Part shown: positions 1 through 15,000 of the stretch, piece by piece
Layout of the letters: every line of letters starts with the position of its first letter
Numbering within the stretch: the stretch's first letter is position 1
From: Montifringilla adamsi
Taxonomy: Eukaryota; Chordata; Aves; Passeriformes; Passeridae
Assembly (NCBI GenBank): GCA_017590115.1
Contig: JAGGNK010012003.1
Location: 3,239,041-3,303,040, forward strand
DNA length: 64,000 bases
Direction: 5' to 3'
Notes under the pieces: model-generated
What the model was told of the DNA's origin: nothing
The model's input: the letters and a program-made list of their open reading frames with translations, nothing else
Databases searched by the model: none
Position numbers and translations under genes: made by a program

Positions 1-30
1 CAGCTCTGGATTTGGTTTCTCCAGCCTCAG
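1..30 (+). CDS. DTX2: Possible 3' end of an upstream DTX2 exon
   Basis: The window opens with a serine-rich reading frame (SSGFGFSSL) that ends at a CAG|GTATAA donor after base 30. It leaves two bases, which join the first base of the 1851 exon to make a serine codon. Phase and low-complexity composition agree with the linker of DTX2 between the WWE and RING regions. Only ten codons are visible and this linker is poorly conserved, so the call is tentative. Confidence 0.35.
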
Positions 31-3000
31 GTATAATGACCCTGTGCTCCAGCCCATTGGAAGGATTCCCTGCCCCCACCTCTTCTCCCGGTACAGCAGA
101 AGGTTCAGCTTTGTGCTTTATTTTATTTTTACCTTCCACAGGGAAGTGAAAGTGCCCAAGGTGCTGCTTCGTCTCAGGGCATGGCAACAAAACACAAACT
201 TCTATATCAGTCACAGGCTCAGTAGTGCCCTCTTGGCTTCTCAGGATGAAATGAGGGAAGGTCCAATGTCTCATTTTTTTGGGAGCAGTTCTGTTAAGTT
301 CCTGGTCCTCAAATACCCTTCATGTCTACAGCTGGAAAACAAGGAGTCCTGCTCCTTGCCATCTGCTGAAGAGGATCATAAAGGCAGAGATGAAGCAAAG
401 GAATGAAACAAAGAAGTAGAGAAATACCTAAGAAAAAGCTGTGACAAAGAGGGTGAATCAGGAAAGAAAGAGAGTCATAAAGACATCTGATTTACAGCCC
501 TTTGAAATCACAGGGAAGATTTCCCCTGGGTTTGGTGGGTTTGAATTGTAGCCAGAACAATCCATTGCATCGTTTGAAGGCATTGCAAAATTTGGGGCAG
601 CAGAAGGGAAAGCACAGCCTTTGAAAGAGGCAGGAGGGAAACCTCTGTGGTCCAGAGAGCTTTATAAGGGTCTGGGGGTGCTGATCTCACTTGGCCAGAC
701 TGCCAGAGCTGCACCAAGCCCTCTCTCCTGCCCAGGGTTCTTCAGGGAGGCCAGCACACATGTGGGAACCTATTCCAAACTGGGACAGGTAGGAGAGGGG
801 ACAGGTGGGATGGAAAACAGCTTTGTGTCACTCAAAAGTCTTTTCATCCCTGGTCATTGTTATGTGAACCTCATCAAAGATTTTAGCAAGACTGAAAGGA
901 GGGACCTCTGTGGTGCCTTTTTGGGCAGGGCAGCTCTTGCATCCCAGCTGGACACAAGAAGGTTTCCCCTAAATAGTGGGTGAAATTTGGGCTCGTGACC
1001 ATCTTAGTCTCTGAATTCCTAAGCAGCTGGCCAGGTTTGTGTAATTTTGGAGAGTCCTTGGAGATTGTTGTCTGAATGCACCAACTGCTGCTGAGGTGCA
1101 TGAGCCTCACCCATCCCAGACACATGGGCCACCTGAGACAAAGACCATGGGTGCCTTCTCTGTGCCAGCATTTGGATTTCAAGTGTTCCTGCTCTGCTAA
1201 TGTGGATCCAGCTTGGTTTCTTCTCTAGTGATGTCCCATCAGCATAACCCTGCTGCTCCCCTTTCCTCCCTGCTAATGGCATAACCCTGGCTGCCCACAT
1301 ATCCCAAAGTTGTAGTACAGCTGCCAGAACTGCCAAAACAAGTAGGTGATGAACGTGAAAGGCACATTTGTTGTCCATCTTCTCTTGATGTCCAAATGAA
1401 AACAGGCCAAGCTCTTCTAGGTCTCCTTCTGCATTTCTTCCCTCATCCCATCCTCCTTGGATGTGTGGTGCAGGTTGGCTGCTCTATGGGGAAGTGGCAA
1501 GAGCAGGAATGTATCACAGGATCAGAGCAGGGTTCAGCAGGAGGAATGGATGAGTTAGGAGAAGATGGGGCTGGAAGCAGCTACAATCAGCATGGCTCTA
1601 AGGCCCCCCCTTGCAGGTAAGTAACTCTAGGAGAGAGCTTTGTAAGGACACAGCTCCTTAAGTACAGCTGCTGGACCAGTGGGAGAAGGGTGCATGTGTG
1701 AGGGTCCCAGCTGGGGCTCATCTGAGCAATTAATCCCTGCTGATATATCCAGGGCCCTGGCACTCAGCAGGGAGCAGTGCATTGCTGAATTGTCTTTGTT
1801 TGGCTGTCTCTAATCCTTGCTGTTAAAGTCATCTCTTTTTTTCTCTCTAGTGCCCAGGCCCTGCCTGTCAAGATGTCCAAACCCAGTAGGGTGAGCCAGG
1901 CCCTGGCAGGTAAGAACTCCTTTGTATTTTATTTGCTCAGTCCCTAGGAGTAGGTGAATGAGAGATTTGCCTCTCTGTAGCACTTACTTTCTATTTTTGA
2001 CTTATGGAAAGAGTCAGAAACGTTGCTGGCGTTTAAGGTTTTAGACCCAAAGATTTTCCAGAAAAGCAGAGGGCAGATTTGGGGAAGAATAGGGTAGACA
2101 AATTTTATTAGCTGTTTTTCTCATCCTGAGTCTTTCAAAAGAAGTGGGATTATTTGAGGCATGGCTATTCATCTTCTTCTGTACATGTGGATGAGCAAGT
2201 AGCAAAGGAAAGGGCCTGTGAATCAAGCTCAGTGCTAGCTGCTATTTTCTGCTTTTTGTAAAGTCAAAGGAGAGGAGTGGTATGAGTTTTTGTGTGGTTT
2301 TAATATGATTTTTCACAATGTGGTTTTATGAAAAAAGCTCAGGTGGTCTTTAGCTTAAAGAGGATTGTGATGCCTTGTTTTGGGAAAGGGGAGACAGAAG
2401 TTGAATCAGACATTGTCTCCTGGTGCAGCAGAATACAGGTTTGCTTGTTATCCAAACCTGTGAACACACTACCAAATATACTGAAGAGAATGTCTGTGAG
2501 GGATGAAAGTGCTAGTTTTCAATGCTCCTTTTCAGAGTAGATTTGTTAAAGTTGAAATAGTATTGTCTTGAAAATGACAATTTGTGCTGTCAGCTTCCCG
2601 TGGAAGTGTTGCTGTGCCAAAAGCCAGTGGGACCTTTGCTGTGTTTTGGCTCAGCCAGTGCCAAACCAGTGACCCTGGTGTGGTGGCACTGGGGGATTTG
2701 GGTGCTCTGGTACCAGCTGTGCTCTCAAAACTGTATCGTTACCTGGTAGAGGAGTGCTAAATATCTGATATCTTCTGGAGTTTGCTCTGTTTCAGACACT
2801 ACAGAATGTCTATTAACGCTCTCCTTCCTCTGTCTCTTACCCATGCATGGTCTCTTGAGGTCATTAGCTCCTGGGGCACCAAACTTTGCTCCTAAGTGAG
2901 CAGAGACAGCTACATTCTTGTTTTTAAGACAGTAGTTCCTACCTTATTCCAGAAAAGTTGTTTGGTCTCTTCTTGAGTGCCAGGTTTTACCCTGGCTGAA

Positions 3001-6000
3001 AAGGGTGCCCAGGATTGATGTTTCCCTTCATCTGACATTGGCACCCCCCTGAGAGCTGCCCTGCACGTGTCTGTAGCCAAACTGGCCCTGCATGAAGGCT
3101 AACACAGGTGTCCTCTGACATGCAGCCCATCTGTCTCCTCCTTAGCAAATCACTGGAAATGAGGTGTGAAGTCAAGCTCAGACCTTGTCTAGGTGGGTCA
3201 CCTGAGCAGAACTCCCCTTGCTTATAACAGCTCTGCCTTTCATGCCCTGGCTGTCAGCACTGACTGTGTAATTAGGTACTTAATCACATCAAGGTAAATA
3301 AAGCACAGAGCTGGTGAATCCAGGCTGTGTTAATGTTGGTACCTGTGATCTCATTCTCCATGTACAGGAGGTGAATATGTGCAGTCTGTTCGTGCCTTGT
3401 GGTGCCACCAGATAGAAAAAGCAGCAGGAAGTCCCAATAGAATAAATCATTTGCCACCATTTAATACAATAAAATTGTTAGAATTGTAATTGGTATCTCT
3501 GTTGTTGCAGTCTGGGGGTGTAAAAGAAGGGATGATTACTCATTTCAATATTCTTTACCTCTCCCTGAGGCAGCCAGCACGAGGCACATGGAGATGTAGG
3601 AAAGTGGAGAAGCAGCTCCCTGGGGGCCAGGGTCTCCTTCAGATCCAGGTCTTGACACAACACAGCTTTAGGTGCTCTGCTGCCAAGTGTCCCACACCTC
3701 AGAGGTGCAAGGGAGGAGGGAAATCTGAATTTGAGTCCTCAAAGTTACATAGAAGCAGAGGAAAGATTAATACAAGTTAATTAGGGAGTGGAAGGAAAGT
3801 AAATCTCTGGGGATATTTCTTGTGAAAAGCAAGCAATGGAGTTCTGGTAAAAAGGAAAAGTTTTACTGAAATATTAATTGGCTGGGCCTTTAGGGACACC
3901 TTCTTCTCCTCTATGCTCTGCTCTGTTTTTAGAACCTCTTCTGGGAAGTGGTATTTTGTTCATAATTAAAATCCTGCTGGTGGTGTCCAAGTTACTCATT
4001 ACTCAGGTTATTCTCTAACACAGGCTGGGCTCCTCTTGTTTTTCCAGTCCCCACTGCATGACTGCTTCCTACAACATCAGTGGAGAAGGCTGGGGGGACA
4101 GTGTTGTGGGGGGGAGAGAAGTCTCAGATGTAAATGAAGGAGGCTTTATTTTTATTTTGGGAAATAAGTCTTGATCTCCATCCCCTGGCATCTCAGCAGC
4201 CTTGGCTCTGGTTTGAAGCTGGACAGATACAACCCCTGAATCTCATGGGTGGTGTTGAGAAATGCTGCAGGTGCAGCTCTTGGATGCAGAGGGAACTTCT
4301 GGTGGCTAAACAGGAGATGAGGGATCCTGTGAGTCTGAATTAGAAGCTGGGTTTTGTTTGTATGATGGGTGCTCAGGGATTTGTAACACTGTCAACCCCA
4401 CATCTTCTGAAAGCACCTCTTGGGATCCCAGAAATCGTGAGGCTGACTTTAAACCCTGTTTCCTACAAAAAAGTATAATTTTTCCTTGCTTTCTGCTATT
4501 TTAATACTTCAAAGTGCATGTGGAAACTTGTCTTTAAGCTTTTTCTTTTCCCTCAAGTATTTGATCAGTAGAGTGAAATGCCAAACAGGTCTAAGCAAAC
4601 TGTTTAACCACAGTGTTGGTGTTTAAGGATCATCTGGACTGACGTTTCTTTGGAATAATGGATTTTAGCTGCTGTGACTTGGGGCTGAGGTGTGGCAAGC
4701 TGCTCCTATAAAGGCCCTTCTAATACTGTGTCTGAGATGAAGTCTGAAAAGGAGCTTTTTGTTAAATAAAACTGGGTGTTTCTTGTTTGCATGATTCCAG
4801 GAGCTGGTGCATTTGGGGATGTACTAACCATACTGATTTTGCTGGTGAATATAATTGTACAAATTAAAAATTATTTTCTGAGATTCTGAATTATCTGAAG
4901 GTAAGCTCTGCCCTTTACCAGTCTGAGGCTTGTGCAAATCCAGGTCAGTGGCCAGAGGGGCATGTTGGGCCGGGTGTGAGTGACTGTGTGGCCAACACTC
5001 ATTACATAATGTCAGGCTGTTTTTCCTGTGCTCAGCTTCTGCACAGGATATTACAAAAAGTCCCTTATTTACACAGCAGGATGAAAAAAGTTGGTGGATG
5101 TTGTCATAGCTCCAGTGAAAATAATTTTACCCCAAGGAGCCACTAATGTTGTAATTCTGGCCAAATAAGAGGCTTTGAGCAAGAGAAGAAAGGCAGTTCT
5201 GCTTGTGGTTATTGCACACACAGAATCGGATCAGATCCCAAAGGATTCCTTGCAAGGCTTTCTGTCTCCTCCCTCCTGCAGTCCTTGCAGGAAAGAAACT
5301 CAGAGCCCAGTGGAAAGTAAGAACATATAAAATAATATTTTTCAAGCTCCTGGATAGCTATTGAGCAGCAGGAAGTCTCACAGGAACATATCCAAAGCAA
5401 TCTTGGTCTGGGCAAACTTGTCATGTTGCAACTTGTATTCAGGTGAGACTTTATCCAGGTCCAGGGCTACACTTGCTCCTGGCATAACTCCTCAGATGCC
5501 TGGAACAGGTTCTGACTTGAAATTGTTGTGAGAATTGGAGACTCAATCTGCAAATGTGATGTGTGTCTGTATTGTTTTGGCACTTTGTAGGAAAACACAC
5601 TCCCAGCTAAGGCCTGGGTCAGGGATGTCCCTTCCTGGGGACTGCAGTCCCCAAACTTGTGTGAGGATTGATAATGCTGAGACTTCCAGTATTTCAACTT
5701 TAAAGGCATCGTTGCTACTGGGGGTTGACATGAGGCAGCAGAGCAATGTAACTACAGAATCTTTCTGAATGCTCTCTTGACTTGAATCTGCAGAACATGA
5801 TTCATTGCATGTAGCTCCTAAGGCAGCAGAAGATTTAAAATTGGCCAAGAAACAGTAATTTCTCACTTACACCTTATCTTGAACAATGTAAGCTAGGAGA
5901 ACATTGAGTTGGGGTAATTCTCCTGGTCCCCTGTTTGCCCTGGCTTGTCTGTGTGGAGTTGTAGATGGGTGTGCAGCTCAGAAAAACAAAGTTTGTGGAA

Positions 6001-9000
6001 CAAATGGTGGATTTTTGTTTTGGGTTTTTTGGGGTTTTTTGTTTTTTTTTGGTGATGATTCATGATGCTGGCAGGCAATTTTGGACATGTTTTTCCAGGT
6101 ATGAGGGGGCTGTATTATAGAATAGCTGAACTCACCTGAGGTTCTGTGGCTTTTGCTTTTTGCTTGGTCTGAATTTTGTTGCCCTCTGCCATTGAGAATC
6201 TGAAGCCAGTTGTTCAACCTGTGCTTCTGTTTTCTCTTTTTTTCTGGGCCCTGCCTGCTAATGTTAGCAAGACAATATTGATCTCTTCAGAAGAACACAT
6301 TAATTTTGCATTTGCCTATCAGACAGCTGTGCGTGGGTGGTGATAATCCCTGGTAGTCTTTGGACTCGCTTTTCAAATGTCAGTCTGTGCCATCAGTGCT
6401 ACTGCACTGCTTAGAAACAGCTTTTTTAGGGACAACTTTCCTGTTCCTTTTCTGCACCAGTTCTAGGAATAGTATTGTGCAGCCTCAGTGGGGTCAGACT
6501 GAGATGATTTCCCCAGCTGTGGTGGGAGACCTCCCCTGTCTCTCAAGAATATTTTTCCTCCAGCCTCTCTAGTCAGAGTTGCTGCTGTTCTTCTTGGAAT
6601 ACCCTTGACTGTTCTCTGCTGGAAGGGGAAAGGACCTGAAAGGTGCAGGGGGCAGCTTTGGTGCTGCTGCTGGGCTTTGGGTCTCAGCTGCACTCAGGAA
6701 AAAAACAAGTAGTTTTTGTTTCTGGGGACATTTAAGCTGTTCCTTAAGGCTCCCTGGGAGTAGTGGACTGATGACTTTGATGGGTTGCAGTAGGCTTGTG
6801 GCCTTTAGTTAGGACTTAAAGGGAGTTACTTTGCTGGTGAAATTTCTGGATCTGGTGAGCTCTCCTTGGCTGTGCCTGGTGCTGTCAGTAGGGCAAGGGG
6901 TACTAACCCAGCCGTTGTATGCTTTGGAGGTCCTCCTCTGGCTCTGCAGCTCCTGGCAGCTGGGAGAACTCTAGATCTCAGACCTGGATCCCCTTTGAGG
7001 GTGGTGCATTGCTGCCTGGTTACCTGCTTCCATTGGGAAGTGCATTTCACCATCCATTGGGCAGCCTGGTCTTGTAGTCAGCCCTGCTCTTCCAAAAGTC
7101 CTTGGGTAACCCTGGGGAAACTCCTTCCTCTGTCTCTGTCCCACTCCCTCTCTGGTGAAACCCCTGCTGTCTGTCTTTTGGCCCTTAGATGGGAAAGTTT
7201 TAGTAAAAACATTCAACTGTGGCTGTCAAGAAAGGAGTTGAACAGCTTCTGAAATACTTGTGCTCAGACCTTAGGAAAAGGAGGTACAAATTGTGGTCAG
7301 CACTGTGTAGGAGTAATTTGCTTGAGGGGCACTGACACAGGCTTTGCACAGGGGATTTGTTGTCACAGGACACACGTTCTTGACTGGTTGCATATTTGAG
7401 GCAGAAAATAGTCTTACCACTTGCACACAAAGCTGATGTTTCCCATCATAACTCGATTTTTTCAGTCATGTGTGGGCAAGGTTCCTCATTTTTGTCCTGA
7501 ACAAATGTGCTCTAGAATCTTCCTTTCCCCATATGACTGAATAGAGACTTTCAAAAATAAACTTTTTGGAAATCTCAGCTTTAGCCATGCATTACTGAGC
7601 AGGAATGTCTGCAGCTTTCGGGTGTGGTCTGCCCTCAGAGGGGATTTCTGGGGAAATGCTGGCTGTTAGGTTTTCTGCTGTTGGTTTGCAACTATAAGAA
7701 TTTTTTTTTCTTATTTCTGGTGCTGGCTGTTGCAGGTGGGAAGTTGCTCTTGGGAAAGCAAAAGCAGGTGTTCTCTTGGATGTAAGTGTGAGAGCAGTAT
7801 GGTACCTTGGAAATGTTATGATTTGTAACCAGCCTGGATTTCACAGGCAAACATCATCTCAGATCAGTATGATCAGTCCTGTAGCTTTCTGTGTGCCAAT
7901 TTTGCCTTCAGGGAATGGCTGTCCTTTTTAATGATTCATTAGTTTTATCAAACTGCATCCCAATGATACAGCTGGCTGGGATGGGGGAGGATGAGGATTG
8001 CATTGCTGCTGGGGGTAAGGGAAAACCAGAGTGCCAGGGAGGAGAGGTTGTGGGGCAGCTGTGCCCTGGTGTTTGAAGGCAGCTCAGCTGCACTCTGGGG
8101 GTTGGTTCAGTGTGACACTGTTGGAATGTGTGGCTTTATGGGGGAGCAGCTGAGCAGGACCTGTAGGACTCACGGGTGACGCCCTTCATCCTTCAGGCTG
8201 CTTCCAGGGCTCCGGTCAGCAGAACTCTGCACCACAGCAGACTCGGTGCCTGAGGAGCCCTAAAGCCCAAAGAGGAAGGTCCTCTTTACCCACCAGCACA
8301 AAGACATGTGCCCACATTTCCCTCCTTTAATTTGCTGCCTGGGCTCCTCCCTCTGAAAACCTCCAGATCCTCTCCTTGTGCTGACTCCAACCCTGTTACC
8401 TCTCGGACATTTTACGCCCTCAGAACTAAAGGCTTGGGTTTTATTTTATTTTACTTTATTTTATTTTTATTTTCTTTGAAAGGTTCAAGTTGTTTTTTTT
8501 AATGAATGTGTTTCCCCATTGTTTCCTTCCTGCATGTTGACCTCGTACCCACTGTAGGCATGACAGCTATTCTGATGTCAGCCGCCGGACTGCCCGTGCA
8601 CCTCACCCGTGTGCCGCAAGCTGCCAGCACCCATAAGGCCACTAAAAAACACAGCTCAGTTAAGGAGGGGAGGAAAGTGTCCAAGAAAGGTAGTTCCTGC
8701 TCAAACTGTGATATTTGCTTCCATCTCCTTCTCTTTATCTCTCTGCACCCCTCTTTTCCTCTTGTCTCTCCCCCCCACCCTCTTGGCTCTTCTGGTTTGA
8801 CTGATGATGTTCATCCCAGCGAGGGGAGAAGCAGGACACGCCTCCCCTGAACTGCAGCGCCTCTGACAGCCTCTAAAGTAACGTGGTGAAGTAGGTGTGG
8901 TCCTGTGGCAGGTCAGCTTGTTTCCACACAAAATTAAAGCTGGAACAGATCTGTGCTCTGCATGTCAGACTCCAGCAGCCTCCCCTGTGATGCTGTTACA

Positions 9001-12000
9001 CCCTCCTGGGGAGTGTCCACATACCAGGACCTTCTGAGTTGTTGGTGGGATGAGTCTGAGAGCTGAGGGACCATTAAGAAGAACATCAAATCCATATGTG
9101 CTCTGCAGAGAAGATTTGTGAGCCATGCTTGTCATGATTGAGTCATGGGATGACAAGGATCTCCCAGACAAGCAGGCTCCTGAGTCATGTAGGGCTTCTG
9201 AGGTCAAATTGCAGAGGATTTGTTCTCTCTACCTCAGTCTGGGGTGGAAGGGAGTGAAGTGGAGCGCTCTCAGGTGGATGTGCACTGGCAGAAAGGGATG
9301 GATTACCTCAGCTCTCTTGCTAAGTGGAGCCCTCTCCAGGGTAGGAGAGGGCTTTCATTTCTCCTCTTCATCTCTCACTGGCACCCCTCACCTTCACAGA
9401 GCCTGTGGCTCCTAGCTGAGAGCCTGGATCCCATCCATGTGCCTGCGACTCTGCAAGGGTAGGTGTGAATCCAGCCTGGTGTAGCTGTAGAGGTTGTTTG
9501 CCAGCCTTGGCACAGGGGTGTCAACCACCACCTCACCTACAGCATGTCCCCCTTTGGATAAGGCAGGTGGGGACTGGAGGTGTAACACAGATCTGTACAT
9601 TTAAGAAAGGAAGGGGCACAGAGGTGGAGAGGAAGAGGCATCTGCCTATCTAGGGAGTTTTTTTGTACCTTTTTCTCTCTTTGGAGTCCATGAGGTCCAA
9701 AGCTGTCTGAAGGAGGCAGGAAGGAAAATAGAAATGAAATGAGAAGGGAGGTATTTTATGGAAATGCATTATGGAGAGAGCTGTGAGAAGGAGTGAGAAA
9801 GCAAATGTGGAGTAGGATGTGTGATCGAGGGGGAGGAGAGAGCAGGGGCGGCAGGAGAAGCAGCGAAGAACAGGAGGAGCAAAGGAAAATGGGAGATGGA
9901 GGAGAAGAGCTGAGCAGAGGTGGGTGCAGAGGGGCTGGATGAGGATCCTGCTCCATGGAGCCATCTGGCAGTGTGGTGGGGTTGTGTGGCTCCTGGTGCT
10001 TCACTCCTGGCATGGGCAGCATGCAGGGGCAGGAATGAGGGCTGGGTGGTGGGGATGCCCTAGAAAGTGCCAAAAGGGAGCTGTGGTGAGGCCAGGCCCT
10101 CCCACAGAGACACTGGCTTGCTCCAGTTGCTGGAGGAGCCCAAAACAAGGAGGGCCAGGCCTGCGCTGATGTTGGTCACTGCTGCTGCTTAGTGGCATGA
10201 AACAGCTGTATTTAGGTCATGGGGTGGCCACAGACACAGCCTGGCTGGCTGCTGCCTTCTCCTCTGTGGGGTCTGTTGCTCCAGGTGCTGTCTGCTCCCA
10301 GCATCCACCCTCCCTTGGCACTGTGTGAGCAGCCAGCGTGCTGTGAGGGTGGGATGTTAACAGGAGGATGTGTCTTGTGACTTCTGAGCTGGGTGGGGAG
10401 AGCAGCAATGCAGGGCATGGGAAGGGGAGTGGGAAGGGTGGGTCACGGGCTGGGAGGTGAGAGCAGCACACACTGCATTGGATGTCCAGTGGCTGTATCT
10501 GTGCATCCCATCAGCATCACTTCTGCAGTTCCTCAGCCCCAGGGCAGGCTGTCACCTCCCTGCCAGCTCTGCAATGCCACCTGCTGGCAGAGAGCAGAGA
10601 GGCCGCACCAGCAGGAGAGATGGAATGGGAAAGGAGCATCAAGCATCTCCTCCTCCCATCCAGCACGGCAGGATTTGTCCCAGCTGTCCTCATCCTGCCC
10701 AGGATGTGCTGCAGAGGAAACTTACAGATCAGCCCTTTCCCACACTGGCCCATGAGAAGGGGAGCCTTACAGTGGTTTAGGTCGTTAAAATCCCCTTTCT
10801 TATTTTAAAAAGCAGGATTCCTGTTGGTGGGGGCTGGGATGCCAGTCCTGTGGAGTGCCTCACTTCTGAGATGCAGAATGTGTTCAGTCTGTTCTAGGAA
10901 CAAGCTGTTTGTACAACACCCCTCAGGGCTTAGGAGCATTATTCTGCAGTGCAGGTACTGAGCCTGACTTTTGGCCAGACTGTTGTTCTCTTTCCTTCAC
11001 AGACCCTGGTGCTGCCAACAGACAGAGATGGGCTCGTTTTATGCCCTGAATTTCTGCATTGTGTGTTCTTGGTCACTTCCTGTTAGGATTTTCCATCATG
11101 GAGAGCTCAAACGAGAGCTCTGCATCCAGGACTAGACCCAGCACTGCACTGACCACAACCAGCTGCTGGTGGGTGCAGTGTGCCCCTGCTGAGCCCCTTC
11201 TCCCTCCCTGCTGCTGCCAGCCCTGGTCCCGCACGGGTGAGGCAGCGCTGGTGGAATTGCAGCTGGCTCGGTGAATAGCTGGGATGTGTTAAACAGAGGC
11301 GCTAATTAGTCAGGACTTGTTAGCGTTGCCGTTGCTCTGGCAGGGATGTCTCTGGCACAGCTGGGTGCTGCAGGGCTTGGGGAAGCCGTAGTCTCTGGGC
11401 AGGCTCTGCTCTCCATGCTGGCACAGGGCCTGGCAGCCTCTGCCATCCCCGTGGGTCAGTGCTGCCTCGGGATGCTGCAGCCGCTCGCTGCCCCGTGCCA
11501 ACACCGCTGGCACCTGACTGCTGTCCGGGAGGCAGGAAGGCAAATGGCTTGTCCAGCTCTCTCCAAGTGCTGCTTGTGCACGCTGCTGGCCACACAGGGC
11601 TCCCCAGCCTTTCCAAGGAACTCCAGGGGCTGCTTGGCTCTGCTGTGTCACCTGTTACCCACTTCCCCCTGGTTAGGAGGTTTCCCTGCACATCCATCCT
11701 CTCTGGGATGGGCCATCACTGCAGGTGCTGCAGTGAGGGAGGAGCACGCTCGTGCTTCCTTGGCATCCACCTGCAGCTGGATGTACAGACTGTGCCAGTG
11801 CCTGTGGGATGGGTGGGACTGGGGAGCCCCTCAGAGCTGGGAGATGTTGTTCCTGTTGGGAAACATCTGCTGAAGGAGACAGGCTGCAGGAACAGGGATG
11901 CTCTGACCAGAGCAGCCTGGTCACTGGATTATCCTGCTGAAATGCTGAATATGGAGAAATCTATAGACACAGCCTTTACGAGTCCAGGGAGCAGAGGTGA

Positions 12001-15000
12001 CGGGAGCTGTGTGACTGTCCATGACAATAACTAGGAATAACAAGTGTCTGGCCTGCAGAGGGTATAAAAAAAGTCTGCTGGAAACCATATGGCTCATTTT
12101 GGGCTACAGAAGGAGACATTACTGGTGCAAGCATTTGGTTGCCCTGCAAGGATTCAAAACACATCTGTTAAATGTTGCCCATGGAAAGCCCTTGCTGCAG
12201 CAAGCAGCTTATTATCTGCAGGGAGGAAGGGGAAGCATTAAAAACAATTTGATATTCCTCTCTTTGTAAATGAAAGAATGGTAAACATTCTTTGGCATCC
12301 TGGATAAATCCGTAGCACAGCTCTGGGCCAGCTGGAGATAAACAGCACCGGTCGATTCTTCCAGTCCATTTTCAATCCACTATTGAATCCACAAAACTCT
12401 GGGGACTGACCAGGCTTTGATGATCCCAGGGGATGGCTAGAACAAAGGTTTGGAGGTAAACACTTTTATGGAGTAAACAGCCCTGTAAGGAAGTGATTCA
12501 CGTGCTGGAGCATACGTGGCTCGTGCCATGGTCCCAGCTGCCTCCTGGCTCCCCCTGTGCTGCTGGGATGTGGCCAGCCAGACGTGCTGGGCTGCCCAAG
12601 GAAAGCCATGTGGGCTTTGCTACCCTGCCTGAAAAAGAGCTCTCAGCATCAAAAGTCTCTTCTTTGGGACTGGACTTCGAAATCCTTGCAGCTGGGGATG
12701 GATTTTTCTGAAGTGTCAGGGCTGCCCAGCCCTTTCTCTCTCCAGGCAGCTTTGGTAGCTCTGAATGCATTAGAGCATTGTCACAGCAAAGTGACAGGGA
12801 CAGATTGCAGATGCCACAGTGCAAATCCATCAGGCATGGGTTTCCTCAGAGTAGCTGAGGGCTGCATTGCCTTCTGCCTGTTTGGTTCCCCCAGCTCCAT
12901 CCTAATGCCAGCTGGTGAAGTGGTGTAATACCCAAAATCCCAAGGACTTCCCTGTTACCCAGCTCTGCACCAGAACTTGTCTCCTTTCATTTTTGATTTT
13001 ATTTGAATGAGCCTAGCCAGTTCTTGGGTGAATTCTTTGTTCCTTGGAGCTGCTCCAGAGAAGAAAAGTCCCAAGGCATTCTGTGGAAGGAGCATCCCCC
13101 ACCACCCTGAACGAGCTGAACTGCTCTAAAGCTGCTCAGATCTGCTGTGCAGGTGGGAGCAGGTGAGCTGGGGCTTTCAGCCAAGTGCTGGGCAGGTGTT
13201 GCTGCTGGTGTAACACCCCCTCCCTGCTCCCTTCCCTCGCTGTCTTCACCTTGGCTGTGCATCTTCCTCCAGCCCAAAGCCAGAGGAGACAAGAAGGTCA
13301 CTTCAGAAAGGGCCACCTGGAAAATGCAGGTTGGGTGGAGAAGGACTTGGTGGTCTGTCTGTCTGTCAGGCAGCACAGGATCCATAGGGATGAGAACACA
13401 GTGATCATCATGGAAGTGGATGGCCTTAGGAGGGACAGTAGCTAGTCCTGCTCACAGTGTTCTTCCTAAAACCTGTGAAGCAGAAGAAACTGAGTCCCCT
13501 ACCCATCTCCTGTAGGGCCATGAAGGTCTCCAGAGGCTGATTCCAAGTGCCACCGTGTGTTTGCCAGCCTGGAGTACAGACATCACAGAACACTCACCTG
13601 GGGGGTTTCAGGCACAGTGAGCTGGGACAGCCCAGACTGATCCCATCCCCTTCAGACTCATTCCTCCTCTTGATCCTCTGCATACAAGCAAGGTCCCAGC
13701 AGAGAATTCTTGGAATTTCTTTTGGAAAAGACAAGACAAGGAGCCACGTTCCCTGTGAGATCTGCTGATGAGGCCTTGAAGCAGCTCCTGGCACTGCTGA
13801 ACCCTTGGCCTCAAAGGTGGAAGTCTGAGGCTTGCCCAGGCTCCTCCCTGTTTCCTGCTCTTGAGACAGTTCTTGGAAATGCTTTTCCAGGGGATTTTGG
13901 CCCCTGAAGAGAAAAACACCTGCTTCTGTGTTGTTCTTTGGCTTAATGCTTAATCCTGCTGCCACCAGTCTGGCTTGGGATCTCCAGAGATTGGTCCTCA
14001 CAGCCCTGCTCTGCCTGAGATATCAGGCCTGACATCCCTCCTGCCCAGCACTGGCACTTGGAGTGAATGTCCCTTCACCTCCTGAGCTCCTCTTCTTGCT
14101 CTTGTGTGCTCAGCCATCCCTTCCTCCTGCTTCTGCTGCCAGAAATCACAGGTTTCAGGATGGCCAGGAATCCCCTTCTGAAAATAACTCATCTTAATGA
14201 CTGTGTTTTTATTTAAGAGAGTCCAGCCCACAGTTCCTCAGTCTTCTTAGCTAAAGGATGTTGGTGTTCTGCCTTGCTCTCTTCCATGGTGTTCTAGGGA
14301 ATGAGGGACTTCTACCTGGTAGAGGATCTGTGCCATGCAGGCCTTTGCCTGTTCAACACCACTTGTGGCATGGGAGCAGTCCTTCCTTTCTGCTTCATGT
14401 TTCTCTCCATGAAAAGTGGTTACCCAGAAAATAGCATCCCCTCCTTCCTGCTTGTGACACACAGGGCTCTTTGGACTGGAATAACAGCTTCAGAGGCTGC
14501 CTCTTGATGTGCAGCTTTTTGAACCACAGAGCCAATGCTTGTGAACCCTCTGTCTTCGCTGAGAGCCCCAGAGTGGATGGAGTTCTGAAGATGGGATGTG
14601 CAGCTGCAGCTGCAGCTCTGATCCCTGGCTGCTCCACATGGTGATGCTCTGTGTCCTCCTGGGAATGTGGAGTTGGGTGCAGCAGTACTCTCCATGCTAA
14701 AGCATCCACCTGGACAGGATGGAGATTGGAGAAGGAAGAGCTGCACCTTGGCCAGCCTGTTTGGTACAGCACTGCTTTCTCCTGGTGTCCCCAGAAGTGG
14801 ATTCAGGAAGGAAGGATGAGGTTCCCCCAAGCCAAGTGTCTGATCTCTCTTTGCCTCCTGCCAGGTGGAGTTGTAACATCACTTGTGCAAATGTTTCCTT
14901 TTCCAGGCTGGTGGAGAAGCCTGGCAGCTTCTGTGGCAGGCTTGATGCTTGGTGAGGAGCTCCTCTCCTCCCACCCAGGGCCAGGTGCCTTGCAGAGGTA

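Noticed and set aside
1396..1620. Candidate DTX2 exon ending at the strong CAG|GTAAGT donor at 1617
   Set aside because: The donor is good and the phase would fit the 1851 exon, but the encoded sequence does not resemble DTX2 and no convincing acceptor was found. A serine-rich exon tail at 1-30 fits equally well.
11346..12034. Overlapping 175- and 191-codon + strand frames
   Set aside because: They lie inside a DTX2 intron, in two frames over the same bases, with no recognisable domain or splice context.
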